Below, piece after piece: positions 1 through 7,806 of a stretch of 17,095 nt of DNA. Where the stretch lies: contig CAMYYX010000025.1 in assembly GCA_947303695.1 (NCBI GenBank), forward strand, positions 1 to 17,095. The letters run 5' to 3'. The notes under the pieces were generated by a model. That model saw nothing but the letters and a program-made list of their open reading frames with translations. It did no database searches and was not told the origin of the DNA. The stretch's first letter is position 1. Each line of letters starts with the position of its first letter. This DNA comes from an uncultured Prevotellaceae bacterium (GTDB lineage Bacteria > Bacteroidota > Bacteroidia > Bacteroidales > Bacteroidaceae). The translations under genes were made by a program, and so were the position numbers.

Positions 1-25
1 CGTATGCTATAAATACTGTTTTCAT
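1..25 (-). CDS. Start of a further gene after the RND pump (partial, runs off the window)
   Basis: Three bases after the TAA of the pump gene there is an ATG (minus strand 25-23) that opens a frame reading MKTVFIAY to the window edge. The tight spacing (TAA-GGT-ATG) suggests a fourth cistron of the efflux operon. From memory, Bacteroidales RND operons are sometimes followed by a short PII-like protein with a similar N terminus, so this is the best guess, but eight residues cannot prove it. A chance ATG is the alternative. No terminator with a U-tract is visible between the pump stop and the edge, which also favours read-through. Confidence 0.4.
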
Positions 26-28
26 ACC

Positions 29-3000
29 TTATTTCTTCTTAAATGTTTCTTCTGCAGAGTGCTCCTTCCAATATGCGTTGAGTTCACGCTGTTGCTTCAG
101 TTTACGACGTTTGTTCTTCACGCCTACTGCACCAAAGATACAGAACATAGACGGAACATAGATGAGGGTGAGCACTGTAGAGATGGTAAGACCTCCGATG
201 ATGCTGATACCCAATGGTCGCCACATCTCCGAACCTACTCCATGACTGGTAGCCATAGGTACCATACCGAGGATGGTGGTGAGTGAGGTCATGAGGATAG
301 GACGCAAACGGCTACGAGCTGCTACTGTGGCGGCTCGAGTCAGTCCGTAGCCTCGCTCACGCATCAGCTGGGTATAGTCGATGAGTACGATACCGTTCTT
401 CACTACAATACCAATCAACATGATACCTCCGAGGATGGACATCACGTTCATGCTGGTGCCCGTCAAAACTAAGGCGATGATGATACCTGAGAAGGCGAAG
501 ATGATAGAGAGGATGATGATGAACGGATAGGTCAGAGACTCAAACTGAGCTGCCATCACGATGAACACAAGGATAATGATGAGGATGCCGAGCATACCGA
601 GGTCACGGTTACTATCTTGCTGATCCTCATACGAACCTGCTACCTGCACAATGACATCGCTTGGGATGTTCATTTCTTCGATGAAACGATTTCCGAGGTC
701 AACACCGTCTGACAGAGCCTCACCGTCTTTCATCACGGCACTTACTGTCACAATACGCTGACGGTCCTTACGTTCGATGGTTGGTGGGATGGTGGACTCT
801 TCGATGGTTGCTACATCGCGCACCTTGATGTTCTGTCCCATCGCGTTAGGGATGAGCATATTCTCGAGGTCCTCGATAGATACACGGTCTTCTACATCGT
901 AGCGCACCTTGATGTCGTATTCCTCACCGTCCTCACGATAGAAGGACATGAGCGAACCGGTGATGAGGTTACGGATGCTTGCTGCTGCCTGAGACATACC
1001 AAGTCCTTGCTGTGAGAGTTTCTCACGGTCGAAGTTGATTACCAACTCTGGCTGGTAGTCTGAACGTGAAATCATGGCCTGTGCAATGATGTCACTCTCC
1101 TTGAATCGCTTCTGCAACTCTACTGCCACATCATAGGTTTCGTCCATATTATAGCCATAAACCTCGAAGGTGGCTGTCTGCTGTCCACCCATAGAGGACT
1201 GCTGACCACCAAGTATGACATTATATTTAGCCAGTTCTGGGATTTTCTTACAGTCTTCACGCATCTCATCACAAAGTGCTGCCAAACCCACTTCACGTTC
1301 GTTTGACGGACAGAATGAGATGTTGTACGAGATGATATGTGAACCGCTCGAACGCATTGAAGCGAAGGTGTTGTTATCGCCTGCCTGTCCTACGGTGAAG
1401 TTACATGCGTTCAGCATCGAGCCATAACGCTTCATCCATAGATCGGACAAGTTTTTAGCGATTTCCTCGGCTTTCTCTACACGGGTACCGATAGGCAACT
1501 CAAGTGTAACACCCACACGTCCTGAGTCGTTTGCAGGGAAGAACTCGCTCTTGATACCTGCTAGTTTCATGGTTACGATACTCAGCACGAAGAACAAGAT
1601 ACAGCCGATGATGACTGTCCAACGATGACGGGTTGCCCAAGCAATACGCTTTTCGTACCAGTCGTCGAGACCATCGAGCAAACGCTGAATAGGTCCGTAG
1701 ATTTTCTTGAACAATTTTCCTTGTTTCTTCTGCAACTTGAGCAACTGTGAACAGAGCATCGGAGTGAATGAAAGTGCTGAGGTAGTAGAGATGGTCATGA
1801 TGATACACATCATCCATCCCAACTGACGGAACAATACTCCTGTCATACCTGACACCATCGTCAACGGGAAGAACACGGCAATCATGGTCAGCGTAGAAGC
1901 GATAACGGAGATTGCCACCTCGTTGGTTGCATGGATGGCTGCCTGTTTCGGATCGGAACCACGCTCAATATGTGTCGTCACATTCTCCAACACCACAATG
2001 GCATCATCGACAACGCTACCGATTGCGATGGAGAGACATGAGAGGGATACGATGTTGAACGAACCGCCTGTCGCATACAGATAGATGAACGATGCGATGA
2101 GCGACATAGGAATGGTAATGGCGATGATGACTGTTGCACGCCAACGACCCAGGAACACAAACACAACCAGCACCACGAACACCATAGCATATGCGATGGT
2201 TTCCGTGAGCGAATTCACTGTGTTGGTGATGTTGTCGGAGGTGTTGACGATGACGCCAAGGTTCACATCCGAAGGAAGGTTCTTGCGCAAGGTAGGCAAC
2301 ATTTCCATCACCTTATTAGAAATAGCTACGGAGTTGGCACCACTCTGTTTCTGCACGATAATCATCGCTCCCTGCACACCATTGGTGAAGGTTCGCTGGG
2401 CACGTTCTTCTACATCGTCGACGATACGAGCCACATCACGCAGATAGACGATGGCACCATTGTGCTGACCAACGACCACATTACCCATCTCCTGTGGGTC
2501 GTGGAATTCGCCTTCGACACGAATGATATAGGTTTGGGTACCAATATCCACCGTACCACCCGTAGCATTCATATTCTCGGCAGCAATGGCAGCACTTACC
2601 TGAGCAGCGCTCAAGCCATAAGCCTCCATCTTCTTCGCATCCATGTAGATGTTGATTTCACGCTCTGGTGCACCCATGATGGACACGCTTCCCACTCCAT
2701 CGACACGCGCCAACGGATTGGCCAGATATTCATCGAGTATCTTATAGAGCGCCTTCTGACTCTCGTGAGCCTGAGCCGAGAGAACCAAGATAGGCATCAT
2801 GTCGCTCGAGAACTTGAAAAGAACAGGCTGGTTGGCATCGTTAGGCAAAGAGTTTGATACCATATCCAGTTTATCGCGCACGTCGTTCGTCAGGTCGTTA
2901 ATATCGTATCCGTATTCAAACTGAAGGGTTACGACAGATACGTTGTCTCTTGAGTTCGAAGTGATGTGCTTCAGGTGCTCAATGGAGTTCAACGTGTTCT

Positions 3001-3202
3001 CCAACGGACGCGTCACATTGTTTTCAATATCGTTTGCCGATGCTCCGTTGTAGTACGTCATGATCATGATGGTGTTCGTATCGATGTCCGGGAACAAGTC
3101 GATAGGCAACTTCAATGCCGAGAACACACCAAGGATGACGACTGCAAGGAAGACGAGGCTCGTCATAATCGGGCGTTTCACCGCCCCTTCGTATAGACTC
3201 AT
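29..3202 (-). CDS. RND efflux pump permease, HAE-1/AcrB type
   Basis: Inner-membrane proton-driven pump of a tripartite exporter, 1057 residues, the usual AcrB-family length. The N terminus is cytoplasmic and leads into TM1 (about residues 12-30). Two large periplasmic loops follow (about 35-335 and 555-865), each before a block of hydrophobic helices, giving the duplicated 12-TM layout. The proton-relay aspartate pair of TM4 is visible as GSVVDDAIVVLEN with D399 and D400. The TM10 lysine is present in the VVKNGIVLID motif. The tail is short and basic. It is the third gene after the TolC-like channel and the adaptor, which matches a complete export system. Substrate cannot be read from sequence; drugs, bile acids or lipids are all possible. 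The start is ATG after an A/T-rich 33-base spacer with no Shine-Dalgarno site. No truncation is seen. Confidence 0.95.
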   Translation of the reverse strand: MSLYEGAVKRPIMTSLVFLAVVILGVFSALKLPIDLFPDIDTNTIMIMTYYNGASANDIENNVTRPLENTLNSIEHLKHITSNSRDNVSVVTLQFEYGYDINDLTNDVRDKLDMVSNSLPNDANQPVLFKFSSDMMPILVLSAQAHESQKALYKILDEYLANPLARVDGVGSVSIMGAPEREINIYMDAKKMEAYGLSAAQVSAAIAAENMNATGGTVDIGTQTYIIRVEGEFHDPQEMGNVVVGQHNGAIVYLRDVARIVDDVEERAQRTFTNGVQGAMIIVQKQSGANSVAISNKVMEMLPTLRKNLPSDVNLGVIVNTSDNITNTVNSLTETIAYAMVFVVLVVFVFLGRWRATVIIAITIPMSLIASFIYLYATGGSFNIVSLSCLSIAIGSVVDDAIVVLENVTTHIERGSDPKQAAIHATNEVAISVIASTLTMIAVFFPLTMVSGMTGVLFRQLGWMMCIIMTISTTSALSFTPMLCSQLLKLQKKQGKLFKKIYGPIQRLLDGLDDWYEKRIAWATRHRWTVIIGCILFFVLSIVTMKLAGIKSEFFPANDSGRVGVTLELPIGTRVEKAEEIAKNLSDLWMKRYGSMLNACNFTVGQAGDNNTFASMRSSGSHIISYNISFCPSNEREVGLAALCDEMREDCKKIPELAKYNVILGGQQSSMGGQQTATFEVYGYNMDETYDVAVELQKRFKESDIIAQAMISRSDYQPELVINFDREKLSQQGLGMSQAAASIRNLITGSLMSFYREDGEEYDIKVRYDVEDRVSIEDLENMLIPNAMGQNIKVRDVATIEESTIPPTIERKDRQRIVTVSAVMKDGEALSDGVDLGNRFIEEMNIPSDVIVQVAGSYEDQQDSNRDLGMLGILIIILVFIVMAAQFESLTYPFIIILSIIFAFSGIIIALVLTGTSMNVMSILGGIMLIGIVVKNGIVLIDYTQLMRERGYGLTRAATVAARSRLRPILMTSLTTILGMVPMATSHGVGSEMWRPLGISIIGGLTISTVLTLIYVPSMFCIFGAVGVKNKRRKLKQQRELNAYWKEHSAEETFKKK

Positions 3203-3208
3203 CGTGTT

Positions 3209-3238
3209 ATTTACTATTTGACAATTTACTATTTACTA
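3209..3238 (-). repeat. Short heptamer tract between adaptor and pump genes
   Basis: On the + strand the spacer reads ATTTACT, ATTTGAC, one extra A, ATTTACT, ATTTACT. This is four period-7 units with one base slipped. The tract runs into the adaptor stop codon (TAG, 3238-3236) and ends seven bases before the pump ATG. The word differs from the CTYTTRAA family at the other junctions, but period, position and orientation are alike. Confidence 0.6.
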
Positions 3239-4246
3239 TTTCACCACTTTCACCTCACGTCCATTAGCCAGACGAGACATACCTGCTACAACTACCTGTG
3301 TACCTGGTTCCAGGCCGCTCTTCACTTCGTACTGCTCGCCCATGTGCTTGCCGAGTTCCACTTTGTCGTAGCTTACTTTTCCGTCCTTATAGGTATAGAC
3401 ATAACGGTCGCCTGCACCTACCTGCTTCACGATAGCCATATCGGGCACCATCACACGCTCGATTTCCTCGAAGCTGATGGTAGCACGTGCAAACATACCT
3501 GGACGTACTTTCTGACCGCTGTTGGCAACAGTCACCTCTACAGGGAAGGTGTGAGTTATCTTGTCCACTGTTGGATAGACGATTGACACTTTACCAGCGA
3601 AGACTTCGCCTTCGTAGGCATCGAGTGCGATTTCGACTGGCTGACCAACTACCACATTCTTGTAATATACTTCAGACACGTTGATGATGAGTTTTACAGG
3701 GTTGAGCTGCTCAACTGTCAGGATTGGAGTGCCTGCATACATGTCGCCGTTATCGTAGTTGCGAGCTGTTACAACACCACTGATTGGAGCTGTCAGTTGC
3801 GTGTTCTGCACCAATTGGTTGTACTGGGTTGACAAGACATCGAGCTGTGTCTTGGCATTGTCGTATTCTGCCTGCGAGGCTCCACCCACGCTATAAAGTT
3901 GACTGGTACGATTGAATTCCACCTTCTGGTTCTCAATCTGCAGTTTCAACTGACGAAGGTTCGATGCATCGAGCTGTACGAGCACCTGTCCCTTGCGCAC
4001 GTTATCGCCTACTTCTACATAGATTTTCTCAATACGATACGGAGTGTTTGGTGCGATATTGTTCTTCACATCACTCTCCACTGTTGCTGTGTAAGTCTCG
4101 GTTTGAGGCACTACACATGTCTCGACTGTTGCGAGCTTCACTTCAGGTTTCTCGTCAGTCTTCTGCTTCTCTTCTTTTTGCTCACCACAAGAAGCAAATG
4201 CCATGCAGACAGCTAAAACCGTTAATCCAATAAATGTCTTCTTCAT
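3236..4246 (-). CDS. RND efflux periplasmic adaptor lipoprotein
   Basis: Membrane-fusion protein bridging the inner-membrane pump to the TolC-like channel, 336 residues. It opens with a type II signal peptide and lipobox FASC, so Cys20 should be lipidated and anchored in the periplasm-facing inner membrane. A charged stretch (EQKEEKQK) follows. The lipoyl/barrel-sandwich halves flank an alpha-helical hairpin at about residues 85-145 (QLKLQIENQKVEFN region, then the Q/L-rich return helix). TAPISGVV is the usual lipoyl return motif. A beta-barrel domain follows, and the C-terminal domain ends near GREVKVVK. It sits 21 bases after the TolC gene stop and 33 before the pump start, so all three are co-transcribed. 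No Shine-Dalgarno site is visible. Confidence 0.93.
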   Translation of the reverse strand: MKKTFIGLTVLAVCMAFASCGEQKEEKQKTDEKPEVKLATVETCVVPQTETYTATVESDVKNNIAPNTPYRIEKIYVEVGDNVRKGQVLVQLDASNLRQLKLQIENQKVEFNRTSQLYSVGGASQAEYDNAKTQLDVLSTQYNQLVQNTQLTAPISGVVTARNYDNGDMYAGTPILTVEQLNPVKLIINVSEVYYKNVVVGQPVEIALDAYEGEVFAGKVSIVYPTVDKITHTFPVEVTVANSGQKVRPGMFARATISFEEIERVMVPDMAIVKQVGAGDRYVYTYKDGKVSYDKVELGKHMGEQYEVKSGLEPGTQVVVAGMSRLANGREVKVVK

Positions 4247-4267
4247 ATATGCTATTGTTTTTGATTA

Positions 4268-5587
4268 TTATCTCAAATAATTTTCTCTTCCCAACGTGAA
4301 ATCCAAGTCGGCCTTGTTGCGCAGATAGTCATAGATCGACTGGTTATAAGTCAGTTTGGCTTGTGTCAGTGCTACCTCGCTTTGGTTCAACTCCAGAATG
4401 GTTCCACGACCCACTTCATAGCGAGTCGAAGCAATCGAGAGGGCCTTGTCGGCCTTAGCAACTGCCTCCTTGTTGCTGTTCACCTGTGCGATGCTTGCAG
4501 CCATGTTGTGTACATAGTTCTGTGCAGCCATCGCCAACTGACGCTGTGTGTTCACACGGTTGTCTTCGAGTTCCGAAAGCTGCATCTTCATCGACTTCAA
4601 CTTTGTCCAGTTCGATGCTCTGAAGATAGGAATGCTCACTCCGATTGTGAACGAAGCAGAAGGCGACCAGTTGTAGTTCCAGATGTTCCAATTGTTGTTG
4701 TAGAGCGACTGATACTGACCTGTCAGCGTGAATGCTACGGTAGGCATGAAACTCGTGCGCTGAATCTTCAGTGTGCGCTCCAGTATCGAGCGATTCATGT
4801 CCAACTGACGTATCGCTGAGTTGTTCTGCAATTCCGATTCGCTTGAGATAATCTCTGCCAGTTTCAGGTCGTTCTCATAGTTCTCGAGCTTGTCGTCCAA
4901 CACAAGTGTCACATCCGTCGTAATGCCCATGAGCACCTTCAACTGCAGTTCGGCAAGCGTCAATCCCGTCTGAGTGCTGACAAGACTTGAGTTCATCGAA
5001 CGCATCTGCACTTCTGCGGTAATCTTATCGTACTCACTCACACGACCTACGTCATACTTTGCGCTGATCACGTCATAGTTCTCTTTACTGATATCATAAC
5101 TCTGCTGCATCACCTTGTACGAATCCTGTGCCAGCAACATCTGATAAAAAGCCTTCGTCACCTGATTGATAAGGTCGAGACGCGAACTGCGGGCTTTCTC
5201 GCGAGCCAGCTCAATGTCTTGCTTCGTCAGTTTCATGTTCTGATACACAGCAGGAGCAAACAAAGGAACACTCAGCGTACCCACCAAGGCTGCTGTGTTT
5301 GTGTCGTCCTTACCCATCTTAAACTTGTTACCACCCAAGTTCATCTCGGCAGCCAACAATGTATGCTGAAGACTTGCTGTCGCTGACACCTCAGGCAGCA
5401 AAGCCTGCCAAGCCTCTGTGTCGGCAATACGCTTCAACTCAATATCCTTATCTGCCACTCTGATTGTCGGATTCTCCGCCAATGCGATGTCAATAGCTTT
5501 TTGAAGGGTAATATCGATTTGCTGAGCAAAACCACTTGCAACAGCCAACATCACACCTACGCTTAAAAGCACTCTTTTTCCTTTCAT
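4268..5587 (-). CDS. TolC-family outer membrane efflux protein
   Basis: Outer membrane channel of the tripartite exporter, 439 residues, typical for the OEP family. A Sec signal peptide (residues 1 to about 21, cleavage near GFA|QQ) precedes IDITLQKAIDIALAENPTI, the common N-terminal helix of TolC proteins. Two repeated halves (about 28-210 and 240-430) each hold long amphipathic helices and strands. KYDVGRVSEYD and RYEVGRGTILELNQSE are the paired 'Y-VG' turn motifs that mark the duplication. No lipobox is present, so it should be a plain outer membrane protein. It is the first gene of the efflux operon, with a leader of about 65 bases from the promoter at 5660-5691. AGAGAAG just before ATG is a weak purine-rich ribosome contact. 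Confidence 0.93.
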   Translation of the reverse strand: MKGKRVLLSVGVMLAVASGFAQQIDITLQKAIDIALAENPTIRVADKDIELKRIADTEAWQALLPEVSATASLQHTLLAAEMNLGGNKFKMGKDDTNTAALVGTLSVPLFAPAVYQNMKLTKQDIELAREKARSSRLDLINQVTKAFYQMLLAQDSYKVMQQSYDISKENYDVISAKYDVGRVSEYDKITAEVQMRSMNSSLVSTQTGLTLAELQLKVLMGITTDVTLVLDDKLENYENDLKLAEIISSESELQNNSAIRQLDMNRSILERTLKIQRTSFMPTVAFTLTGQYQSLYNNNWNIWNYNWSPSASFTIGVSIPIFRASNWTKLKSMKMQLSELEDNRVNTQRQLAMAAQNYVHNMAASIAQVNSNKEAVAKADKALSIASTRYEVGRGTILELNQSEVALTQAKLTYNQSIYDYLRNKADLDFTLGRENYLR

Positions 5588-5659
5588 CTTCTCTAACTAT
5601 TCTTTTTACTTTAAAAATATCTTATACCTTATTATTTATAAAAAAACACATTTGAGTTG

Positions 5660-5691
5660 CAAAGTTACGCTTTTTTCATGTTATACACAAA
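5660..5691 (-). promoter_or_regulatory. Bacteroidetes primary sigma promoter for the efflux operon
   Basis: On the minus strand TTTG (5691-5688) is followed after exactly 20 bases by TAACTTTG (5667-5660). This fits the Bacteroides sigma-ABfr pattern of a -33 TTTG and a -7 TAnnTTTG. Transcription should begin near 5650-5656, giving an untranslated leader of about 65 bases that is very A/T-rich and free of stable hairpins. The rest of the 227-base gap to the tlpA gene holds only the terminator at 5752-5786. I see no clear operator palindrome or local regulator gene. Confidence 0.8.
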
Positions 5692-5751
5692 CTTTATGAA
5701 ATAATTTACAATTATTTCCTACCAATCGAACAAAAAAGAATGAATATGTAC

Positions 5752-5786
5752 AAAAAGACGTCGCAGGGAAAGAAAACCCTGCGACG
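5752..5786 (-). terminator. Intrinsic terminator after the tlpA-like gene
   Basis: A perfect 10-bp stem (CGTCGCAGGG at 5759-5768 with CCCTGCGACG at 5777-5786) encloses an 8-base loop. Read on the minus strand it is followed by TCTTTTT, a good U-tract. It begins 29 bases after the tlpA-like stop codon and lies upstream of the efflux promoter, separating two transcription units. Confidence 0.9.
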
Positions 5787-5814
5787 CTTATAAATGATGG
5801 TCAAACAACCGGAA

Positions 5815-6789
5815 TTACTTCAAAGCTTCTTCTACAGCCTTCACCATTGCCTCACCACGAAGACCGCGCTTCACGATAGTTCCATCTGGAGCAAAGAGGA
5901 TAATTTCTGGAATACCTTCGATGTTATAAGCATCCGAACCAGCCTTCTGAGCATTCATAATCTGTGGATACTTGATACCCAGTTCTTCCATTGCCTGCTT
6001 GGTGTCAGCTGGTTCATCCCATGTTGCTACGCCAAGCACTTCGAAGTTATCGCCTGCATACTTATTGTACAGTTCGATGATAGTAGGAATCTCACCACGA
6101 CAAGGACCGCACCAGCTAGCCCAGAAGTCTACAAGCACATACTTGCCCTTGCCAACATAGTCCGACAGTTTCTGAACCTGTCCTTCATACTCTGCTTCAA
6201 AGTCTGTGAACATCTGTCCTGCACCTGTCTTAGCGGCTTTCTCAAACTTCTCTGCAGGGATGACTTTACAAATGGCATCCTTAACAACATCGCCACATTT
6301 GTCGAGCCATTCAGGCATGTTGTTCAACCCGATATAATCGTTCAAGAGATAGAGGCAAAAAGCGCCTGCAAGATCGTTTGGATGCTCTTTCATAAAGCTA
6401 TCAAGAAGGGCATCAAGTTCTGCTTCAGTATTTACTTCATTAGCTTTCTCAAGGAAACCTTTGATAGCGTCGTTGAGCGGAGTACCTGAAGGAAGTCCTT
6501 CCTTGGAAATCTTAATTTCACCAGGCTCACTAATGAACCAGAACTGTACATTCTGATCAGTTGCACCAGTCACAAATACAGGATCTGCTTCGTTCTCACC
6601 TTCGATAACAAAGCAAAGTCCGGTATCAACCTTAACAGAGTCAAGCTTTGGATTCTCATCAAAGAAATTGTAAGTGTAATAGACGTACTTTACACCTTCT
6701 GTTGCTTCACCAGTCACCTTGAATGACTTGTTTTCCGTACATGATGCCAAAAGCACCAATGACATAACGAATAGAATTGATTTCTTCAT
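5815..6789 (-). CDS. TlpA-type thioredoxin-fold lipoprotein
   Basis: Periplasm-facing thiol-disulfide oxidoreductase of 324 residues. A lipobox (LASC) predicts lipidation at Cys17. Residues 20 to about 105 resemble the beta-rich N-terminal domain (DUF4369-like) common in Bacteroidetes TlpA proteins. A helical linker spans 105-205, and the thioredoxin domain covers 208-324. The active site is WCGPC with Cys227 and Cys230, and the cis-proline is in GIPE (Pro294). Four further cysteines lie outside the active site (59, 145, 165, 174). The family reduces or resolves disulfides in exported proteins, often feeding cytochrome c maturation or stress defence; the partner is unknown here. It is the last gene before a strong terminator and starts 21 bases after the SH3/zinc-ribbon gene. 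That spacer contains two GGTTAA-type nonamers and no Shine-Dalgarno site. Confidence 0.88.
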   Translation of the reverse strand: MKKSILFVMSLVLLASCTENKSFKVTGEATEGVKYVYYTYNFFDENPKLDSVKVDTGLCFVIEGENEADPVFVTGATDQNVQFWFISEPGEIKISKEGLPSGTPLNDAIKGFLEKANEVNTEAELDALLDSFMKEHPNDLAGAFCLYLLNDYIGLNNMPEWLDKCGDVVKDAICKVIPAEKFEKAAKTGAGQMFTDFEAEYEGQVQKLSDYVGKGKYVLVDFWASWCGPCRGEIPTIIELYNKYAGDNFEVLGVATWDEPADTKQAMEELGIKYPQIMNAQKAGSDAYNIEGIPEIILFAPDGTIVKRGLRGEAMVKAVEEALK

Positions 6790-6810
6790 TGTTTTTGGGG
6801 GTTAAAAGGG

Positions 6811-7806
6811 TTAATGATTATTTTTTCCACAATGAGGGCAGGTGCCTTTCTTCCTGATGCTTCGTCCACAGAAGCCGCAGATGTAGCGACACCTTATATA
6901 TTTTGAATATATCCATAGCAATACGACGATATAGAGAACAAGTAACCCATATCCGATATAGATAGAAGTGGTCCACGATATGATAAGGTAAGATACCATA
7001 GCAAGTCCTATCATCTCCAACACATAGGTCAATCCCTGAAAGAAATTGAAGTGATGATAGACCTCAATCAACATAGCAATGAAGGCAATAATCACAATCC
7101 ACATCAGGGTAACCAGCACGGCCATCACATCAGGAAGGATCAGTGGGTTAAGTGTCGGATGGAAATAATATTCCTGCCAGAACTCTGGCGTAAACTTCTG
7201 AATGCTTGCATATAGACACGCCAACGAAGCGACAAGAATCAGGAACAGCGTAGGATAGAAACTGTCCATCTCATCAAAACGGAATATCTGCATCTGATGC
7301 AATCCTCTGCGTTTGAGAATAAAACCGATAAAACCGATAATACCCAAAACGACTAAGACGCTCATCCAGATATATCGACTCACAGTAAGGCTGTCTATTA
7401 CCTGCGAAATCGAATCGTCTGGCACGCCACCCTGCAACAGTTCTTCCTCTGGTATCCAACCCATCGTGAACTGGTCACGAGCTACCTTGATCCAGATGGT
7501 ATCTGACTCACGAATGTCTGCAACAGCAATATGGTCGTCCTTAAAGACCTTACACGTATCGTACAGTTCGTCCTCACGAGGAATCAACACCAACGAATCG
7601 GCTTTTACCACAAAGTTAAAGTTATTGGTATAGTGATGAAGCAATCGGAACTCCAAACTGTCGGCTTGTGCCGGTGTGAGTTCCAACAAGGTATCAACTG
7701 TCGTTTCTCCTACAGCCAAGGTGTCAGTCTGCATAGAGTTATCGCACTCTGTACGAACACAGGCGAACAGAGTGAACAGCAAAAGTATGTAGAAACACTT
7801 ATTCAT
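6811..7806 (-). CDS. Membrane protein with SH3-like and zinc-ribbon domains
   Basis: Protein of 331 residues, not a family I can name. A signal peptide ends in a possible lipobox (LFAC, Cys16), with Phe at -2, which is atypical. Residues about 60-125 look like a bacterial SH3 domain ending in GWIPEEEL. Five hydrophobic segments follow (about 147-164, 184-201, 224-246, 260-278, 283-302). The C terminus is a zinc ribbon, with CGFC at 310-313 and CPHC at 323-326. With an exported N terminus and five helices the ribbon would be cytoplasmic, so the protein could link an outside-facing SH3 sensor to a cytoplasmic metal-bound tail; this is inference. The ATG overlaps the U32 stop by 8 bases (ATGAATAA), implying coupled translation. 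Confidence 0.8.
   Translation of the reverse strand: MNKCFYILLLFTLFACVRTECDNSMQTDTLAVGETTVDTLLELTPAQADSLEFRLLHHYTNNFNFVVKADSLVLIPREDELYDTCKVFKDDHIAVADIRESDTIWIKVARDQFTMGWIPEEELLQGGVPDDSISQVIDSLTVSRYIWMSVLVVLGIIGFIGFILKRRGLHQMQIFRFDEMDSFYPTLFLILVASLACLYASIQKFTPEFWQEYYFHPTLNPLILPDVMAVLVTLMWIVIIAFIAMLIEVYHHFNFFQGLTYVLEMIGLAMVSYLIISWTTSIYIGYGLLVLYIVVLLWIYSKYIRCRYICGFCGRSIRKKGTCPHCGKNNH

Noticed and set aside
2..27. GTATG...CATAC inverted repeat as a terminator for the efflux operon
   Set aside because: Only five weak pairs around a 16-base loop, no U-tract, and it overlaps a likely next gene start.
5794..6489. A 231-codon open frame on the + strand
   Set aside because: Antisense to the tlpA-like gene, with a composition typical of reverse-complement coding.
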